A DNA stretch of 64,000 nt. It comes from Sipunculus nudus. Its lineage: Eukaryota > Annelida > Sipuncula > Golfingiida > Sipunculidae. Shown here piece by piece: positions 59,973 to 64,000 of this stretch; position 1 is the first letter of the stretch; every line of letters starts with the position of its first letter. Both the position numbers and the translations under genes were made by a program. Under the pieces are notes generated by a model. It saw only the letters and a list, made by a program, of their open reading frames with translations. It was not told where the DNA came from and searched no databases. The stretch is from positions 31,623,340-31,687,339 of the forward strand of contig CM049322.1 in NCBI GenBank assembly GCA_026874595.1, written 5' to 3'.

Positions 59973-62105
59973 ATGGAATCTACAAACTTCGACTACTCCA
60001 CCAAAATCATCCCGTTGCCCAGCCGAAGAGAATACCTGGTAAAACTGATCGAGAAAACAGAACAACTGTGCAAGCGTATGCGATGGAAAGCTTATTTCTA
60101 CCTGAACCCCGAAGCAAAACCAAAAGAGGATAAGGAACACTTTGGATTTTATTCGAGAAGAACACCGCCCTCCGTACCAGAAATGTCAAACTTTGAGAAA
60201 AGAATGCAACAAATAATCGAAACGATTAAATTCCGCCAAATCAACTGCCGGTTCCAAAGACAGCTATCAACAGACATCCGTAAGAAAATAAAACAAACAG
60301 ACCAACTGCTAGTACCTGCAGATAAAACTAACAACTACTACAAACTGGAGGAAACTACATACACGGAACTACTGGAAAAGTGCATAACAAAATCATACAA
60401 GAAGACGAATCAGGAAGCCATCCACAACATCGAACTAGAGGCCAAACATATTTCCGAAAAACTGGGACTGGACGACAGAATTAGCACTACAGCGAAGAGA
60501 GAAGCGTTTATAACTCTGAAAGATCATAAACCAAATTTCGACAACAACCCAACATGCCGCCTTATCAATCCAACTAAATCTGAAATTGGAAAAATTAGCA
60601 AACATTTGTTGGAACGAATCAATAGAGACATCCGGGAACAAACAGGACTGAACCAGTGGAAAAACACAACAGCGGTTATATCATGGTTTAATAGCATAGG
60701 GCAGAAAGACAAACACTCATTCATTACATTCGATGTGGTCGACTTCTACCCATCAATTTCCGCAAAACTACTGAACTCTGCATTAGAATTTGCCACAAAA
60801 TATGCCAAGATAACCCCAGAGGAACAAAACATCATCATCCACTCCAAAAAAGCCTACCTGTACCACTCTGGACAGCCATGGGTGAAAAGGAACACACCTG
60901 CGTTATTCGACGTGACGATGGGCAGCTTCGACGGAGCAGAAACCTGCGAACTAGTTGGCCTATTCCTACTTGACGAGATCACCAGCAAACATGGCAACGA
61001 CTTCGGGCTTTACCGAGACGACGGACTTGGGATTATTAACGCGACCCCCCGCCGGATAGAAAACATAAAAAAAGACTTAAACACTATATTCAAAAAGCAT
61101 GGACTAAAAATAAAAATTGAAGCAAACAAGAAAGTTGTAGATTTCCTGGACGTCACATTTAACCTTACTACATGCAAATACGCTCCATACAATAAACCCA
61201 ACAACACCCCAACATACGTGAACCACAAATCCAACCACCCACCAAGAATAGTCAGGAACATACCAGAATCTATAAACAACAGACTCTGCGAAATTTCGTG
61301 TGACGAGGTAACATTCACCAAAGCCGCCCCTTTATACCAAGAGTCTCTCAGGAGAAGTGGATTTAAATCCCAACTGCAATTTAAAGTCAATCCAGACCAA
61401 CAAACACAACAAAAGAGAAAACGACGCAGAAACATTACCTGGTACAACCCACCCTTCAGCAAAAACGTCGCCACCAACATAGGACAATCCTTCTTGAAAA
61501 TCCTGGACGAAGAATTTCCTAAAAAACACGTTCTCCACAAAATTTTCAACCGTAATACAGTCAAATTAAGCTACAGTTGTATGCCCAACCTGAAACAACA
61601 CATAGAAGGCCATAACAAATGTATCATCTACAGGAACAGTACAGCGCCATCTACCGGATGCAATTGCAGGAATCCCCGTGAATGCCCAACACCCGGACAA
61701 TGCCTCACAAAATCTGTCATATACCAAGCCACAGTCAGCACAGAAAACGGAAAGGCGAATGAAACGTACATAGGTCTCACAGGAAACTCCTTCAAAACAA
61801 GATATAACAACCATAAAACATCGTTCAGACACCCGGAAAAAAGGAATAGTACGGAACTCAGCAAATACATTTGGGAACTAAAAGAGAACAACGTCAAATT
61901 TGAAATACAGTGGAAAATACTCAGAAAAGCCAAAGCACATTCCCCAGAAACTAACAGATGCAACCTATGCCTGTGGGAGAAATATTTCATTTTATGTAAA
62001 CAAAACATGGCCACGCTTAACCAACGCAATGAACTTGTAGCAAGTTGCAGACACGCTAACAAATTCCTGTTACGTAAACGTAACACAAAAAGTAATCCAG
62101 ATTAG
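59973..62105 (+). CDS. Penelope-like reverse transcriptase + GIY-YIG endonuclease, copy 4
   Basis: 710 residues, complete, differing from copies 2 and 3 by one residue: E604 becomes G just after the Y-I-G-L-T of the nuclease domain (GAA to GGA near 61783). Catalytic-type residues R610 and E628 and the RT YRDD are unchanged. The effect on nuclease activity is unknown. Confidence 0.93.
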   Translation: MESTNFDYSTKIIPLPSRREYLVKLIEKTEQLCKRMRWKAYFYLNPEAKPKEDKEHFGFYSRRTPPSVPEMSNFEKRMQQIIETIKFRQINCRFQRQLSTDIRKKIKQTDQLLVPADKTNNYYKLEETTYTELLEKCITKSYKKTNQEAIHNIELEAKHISEKLGLDDRISTTAKREAFITLKDHKPNFDNNPTCRLINPTKSEIGKISKHLLERINRDIREQTGLNQWKNTTAVISWFNSIGQKDKHSFITFDVVDFYPSISAKLLNSALEFATKYAKITPEEQNIIIHSKKAYLYHSGQPWVKRNTPALFDVTMGSFDGAETCELVGLFLLDEITSKHGNDFGLYRDDGLGIINATPRRIENIKKDLNTIFKKHGLKIKIEANKKVVDFLDVTFNLTTCKYAPYNKPNNTPTYVNHKSNHPPRIVRNIPESINNRLCEISCDEVTFTKAAPLYQESLRRSGFKSQLQFKVNPDQQTQQKRKRRRNITWYNPPFSKNVATNIGQSFLKILDEEFPKKHVLHKIFNRNTVKLSYSCMPNLKQHIEGHNKCIIYRNSTAPSTGCNCRNPRECPTPGQCLTKSVIYQATVSTENGKANETYIGLTGNSFKTRYNNHKTSFRHPEKRNSTELSKYIWELKENNVKFEIQWKILRKAKAHSPETNRCNLCLWEKYFILCKQNMATLNQRNELVASCRHANKFLLRKRNTKSNPD

Positions 62106-62182
62106 GCACGTTGTACAAATCCACATTGTAATAGCCACAAACACGCTCCAGTGAACAACCAGTTATTCAATGTACAACCCCT

Positions 62183-62247
62183 TCATTCATATCGTTCTGA
62201 TGAGTGCCGTACAACGGTACGAAACTGATTAGTAAACACGATGCTTA
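62183..62247 (+). ncRNA. Hammerhead ribozyme, unit 4/5 spacer
   Basis: Same core and helices. CTGATGA at 62197-62203, predicted cleavage between 62234 and 62235. Confidence 0.88.
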
Positions 62248-62399
62248 CAATCATTTGATTCCTTATACATGATATATATTGATACGCTCTGGTTATACCA
62301 TAGAGCACTTTGCCTTCAGTACATTGCCAACAGCCTAGAAAGAACAATTGTATCTATTGCTCCATAACATGTTGAGCACTCTGTGCAAGGACTGATAGC

Positions 62400-64000
62400 A
62401 TGGAATCTACAAACTTCGACTACTCCACCAAAATCATCCCGTTGCCCAGCCGAAGAGAATACCTGGTAAAACTGATCGAGAAAACAGAACAACTGTGCAA
62501 GCGTATGCGATGGAAAGCTTATTTCTACCTGAACCCCGAAGCAAAACCAAAAGAGGATAAGGAACACTTTGGATTTTATTCGAGAAGAACACCGCCCTCC
62601 GTACCAGAAATGTCAAACTTTGAGAAAAGAATGCAACAAATAATCGAAACGATTAAATTCCGCCAAATCAACTGCCGGTTCCAAAGACAGCTATCAACAG
62701 AGATCCGTAAGAAAATAAAACAAACAGACCAACTGCTAGTACCTGCAGATAAAACTAACAACTACTACAAACTGGAGGAAACTACATACACGGAACTACT
62801 GGAAAAGTGCATAACAAAATCATACAAGAAGACGAATCAGGAAGCCATCCACAACATCGAACTAGAGGCCAAACATATTTCCGAAAAACTGGGACTGGAC
62901 GACAGAATTAGCACTACAGCGAAGAGAGAAGCGTTTATAACTCTGAAAGATCATAAACCAAATTTCGACAACAACCCAACATGCCGCCTTATCAATCCAA
63001 CTAAATCTGAAATTGGAAAAATTAGCAAACATTTGTTGGAACGAATCAATAGAGACATCCGGGAACAAACAGGACTGAACCAGTGGAAAAACACAACAGC
63101 GGTTATATCATGGTTTAATAGCATAGGGCAGAAAGACAAACACTCATTCATTACATTCGATGTGGTCGACTTCTACCCATCAATTTCCGCAAAACTACTG
63201 AACTCTGCATTAGAATTTGCCACAAAATATGCCAAGATAACCCCCGAGGAACAAAACATCATCCTCCCCCCAAAAAAAGCCTACCTGTACCACTCTGGAC
63301 AGCCATGGGTGAAAAGGACCACACCTGCGTTATTCGACGTGACGATGGGCAGCTTCGACGGAGCAGAAACCTGCGAACTAGTTGGCCTATTCCTACTTGA
63401 CGAGATCACCAGCAAACATGGCAACGACTTCGGGCTTTACCGAGACGACGGACTTGGGATTATTAACGCGACCCCCCGCCGGATAGAAAACATAAAAAAA
63501 GACTTAAACACTATATTCAAAAAGCATGGACTAAAAATAAAAATTGAAGCAAACAAGAAAGTTGTAGATTTCCTGGACGTCACATTTAACCTTACTACAT
63601 GCAAATACGCTCCATACAATAAACCCAACAACACCCCAACATACGTGAACCACAAATCCAACCACCCACCAAGAATAGTCAGGAACATACCAGAATCTAT
63701 AAACAACAGACTCTGCGAAATTTCGTGTGACGAGGTAACATTCACCAAAGCCGCCCCTTTATACCAAGAGTCTCTCAGGAGAAGTGGATTTAAATCCCAA
63801 CTGCAATTTAAAGTCAATCCAGACCAACAAACACAACAAAAGAGAAAACGACGCAGAAACATTACCTGGTACAACCCACCCTTCAGCAAAAACGTCGCCA
63901 CCAACATAGGACAATCCTTCTTGAAAATCCTGGACGAAGAATTTCCTAAAAAACACGTTCTCCACAAAATTTTCAACCGTAATACAGTCAAATTAAGCTA
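62400..64000 (+). CDS. Penelope-like reverse transcriptase, copy 5 (cut by window edge)
   Basis: The frame is open from the ATG at 62400 to the window end, about 533 codons covering the RT core (motif A, motif B-like, YRDD) and the basic patch. The GIY-YIG part lies outside. It differs from the other copies at 62702 (C to G) and at six clustered positions (63245, 63264, 63268, 63270, 63272, 63319). These change several residues around 289-306 without a stop. The cluster could be real divergence or low-quality sequence. Confidence 0.9.
   Translation, partial: MESTNFDYSTKIIPLPSRREYLVKLIEKTEQLCKRMRWKAYFYLNPEAKPKEDKEHFGFYSRRTPPSVPEMSNFEKRMQQIIETIKFRQINCRFQRQLSTEIRKKIKQTDQLLVPADKTNNYYKLEETTYTELLEKCITKSYKKTNQEAIHNIELEAKHISEKLGLDDRISTTAKREAFITLKDHKPNFDNNPTCRLINPTKSEIGKISKHLLERINRDIREQTGLNQWKNTTAVISWFNSIGQKDKHSFITFDVVDFYPSISAKLLNSALEFATKYAKITPEEQNIILPPKKAYLYHSGQPWVKRTTPALFDVTMGSFDGAETCELVGLFLLDEITSKHGNDFGLYRDDGLGIINATPRRIENIKKDLNTIFKKHGLKIKIEANKKVVDFLDVTFNLTTCKYAPYNKPNNTPTYVNHKSNHPPRIVRNIPESINNRLCEISCDEVTFTKAAPLYQESLRRSGFKSQLQFKVNPDQQTQQKRKRRRNITWYNPPFSKNVATNIGQSFLKILDEEFPKKHVLHKIFNRNTVKLS

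Larger units (their letters stand above)
52577..64000 (+). mobile_element. Tandem array of a hammerhead-bearing Penelope-like retroelement
   Basis: Start codons at 55119, 57546, 59973 and 62400 are exactly 2427 bp apart, and copy 1 keeps the same register. Neighbouring units differ at only a handful of positions. Order: inverted 3' fragment (52577-52975), 5'-truncated copy 1 (from 52976), complete copies 2-4, and copy 5 cut by the window edge. Each unit has one 710-codon ORF and a 294-bp spacer with a type I hammerhead ribozyme. Known of the family: Penelope-like elements encode reverse transcriptase plus GIY-YIG endonuclease, often lie in partial tandems, and carry hammerheads in their terminal repeats. 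Inferred: recent amplification by tandem insertion, template switching or unequal crossing-over. The array continues beyond the window, so its full size is unknown. Confidence 0.92.

Noticed and set aside
52577-64000. CRISPR array or other prokaryotic repeat system
   Set aside because: The repeat unit is a 2.4-kb coding retroelement with eukaryotic features, not short repeats with unique spacers.

Overview
The window is AT-rich, intron-rich animal DNA crowded with old repeats. The organism is inferred, not shown: a lophotrochozoan, most likely a bivalve mollusc. This rests on exon-per-domain immunoglobulin (Ig) receptor genes, tRNA-derived SINEs, decayed L1-like and Ty3/gypsy-like remnants, and Penelope-like elements carrying hammerhead ribozymes. 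No bacterial, phage or organelle genes are seen.

Right end (52.6-64.0 kb): a head-to-tail tandem array of a Penelope-like retroelement with an exact period of 2427 bp. It holds one 5'-damaged copy, three complete 710-codon copies and a fifth copy cut by the window edge. The protein has a reverse transcriptase (YRDD active site), a basic patch, a Cys motif and a C-terminal GIY-YIG endonuclease. Each of the four 294-bp inter-ORF spacers contains a near-textbook minimal type I hammerhead ribozyme, so an array transcript could cut itself into 2427-nt monomers. The array is headed by an inverted piece of its own 3' end, which is more diverged and has a broken ribozyme.

Middle (28.7-42.5 kb, minus strand): a complete 16-exon model for a 1031-residue type I membrane receptor. 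It has a signal peptide, seven Ig domains, two fibronectin III domains, a transmembrane helix and a tail with three Y-x-x-I/L motifs plus YEDT. Nearly every exon is bounded by phase-1 introns, and the summed coding length is exactly 1032 codons including the stop. The splice sites were read by eye.

Left (3.4-11.8 kb, minus strand): the 5' part of a tandem paralogue. It shows a signal-peptide exon, a matching first Ig exon and a further Ig exon, and probably continues out of the window. The roughly 17 kb between the two receptor genes, and the 10 kb from the receptor to the array, hold repeats: a dead L1-like LINE (in a paralogue intron), two dead gypsy integrase fragments, two SINEs, two degenerate tandem-repeat families, microsatellites and several strong palindromes. 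A second, degraded hammerhead-like motif beside an (AT)n tract at 12.7 kb repeats the arrangement seen at the head of the array.
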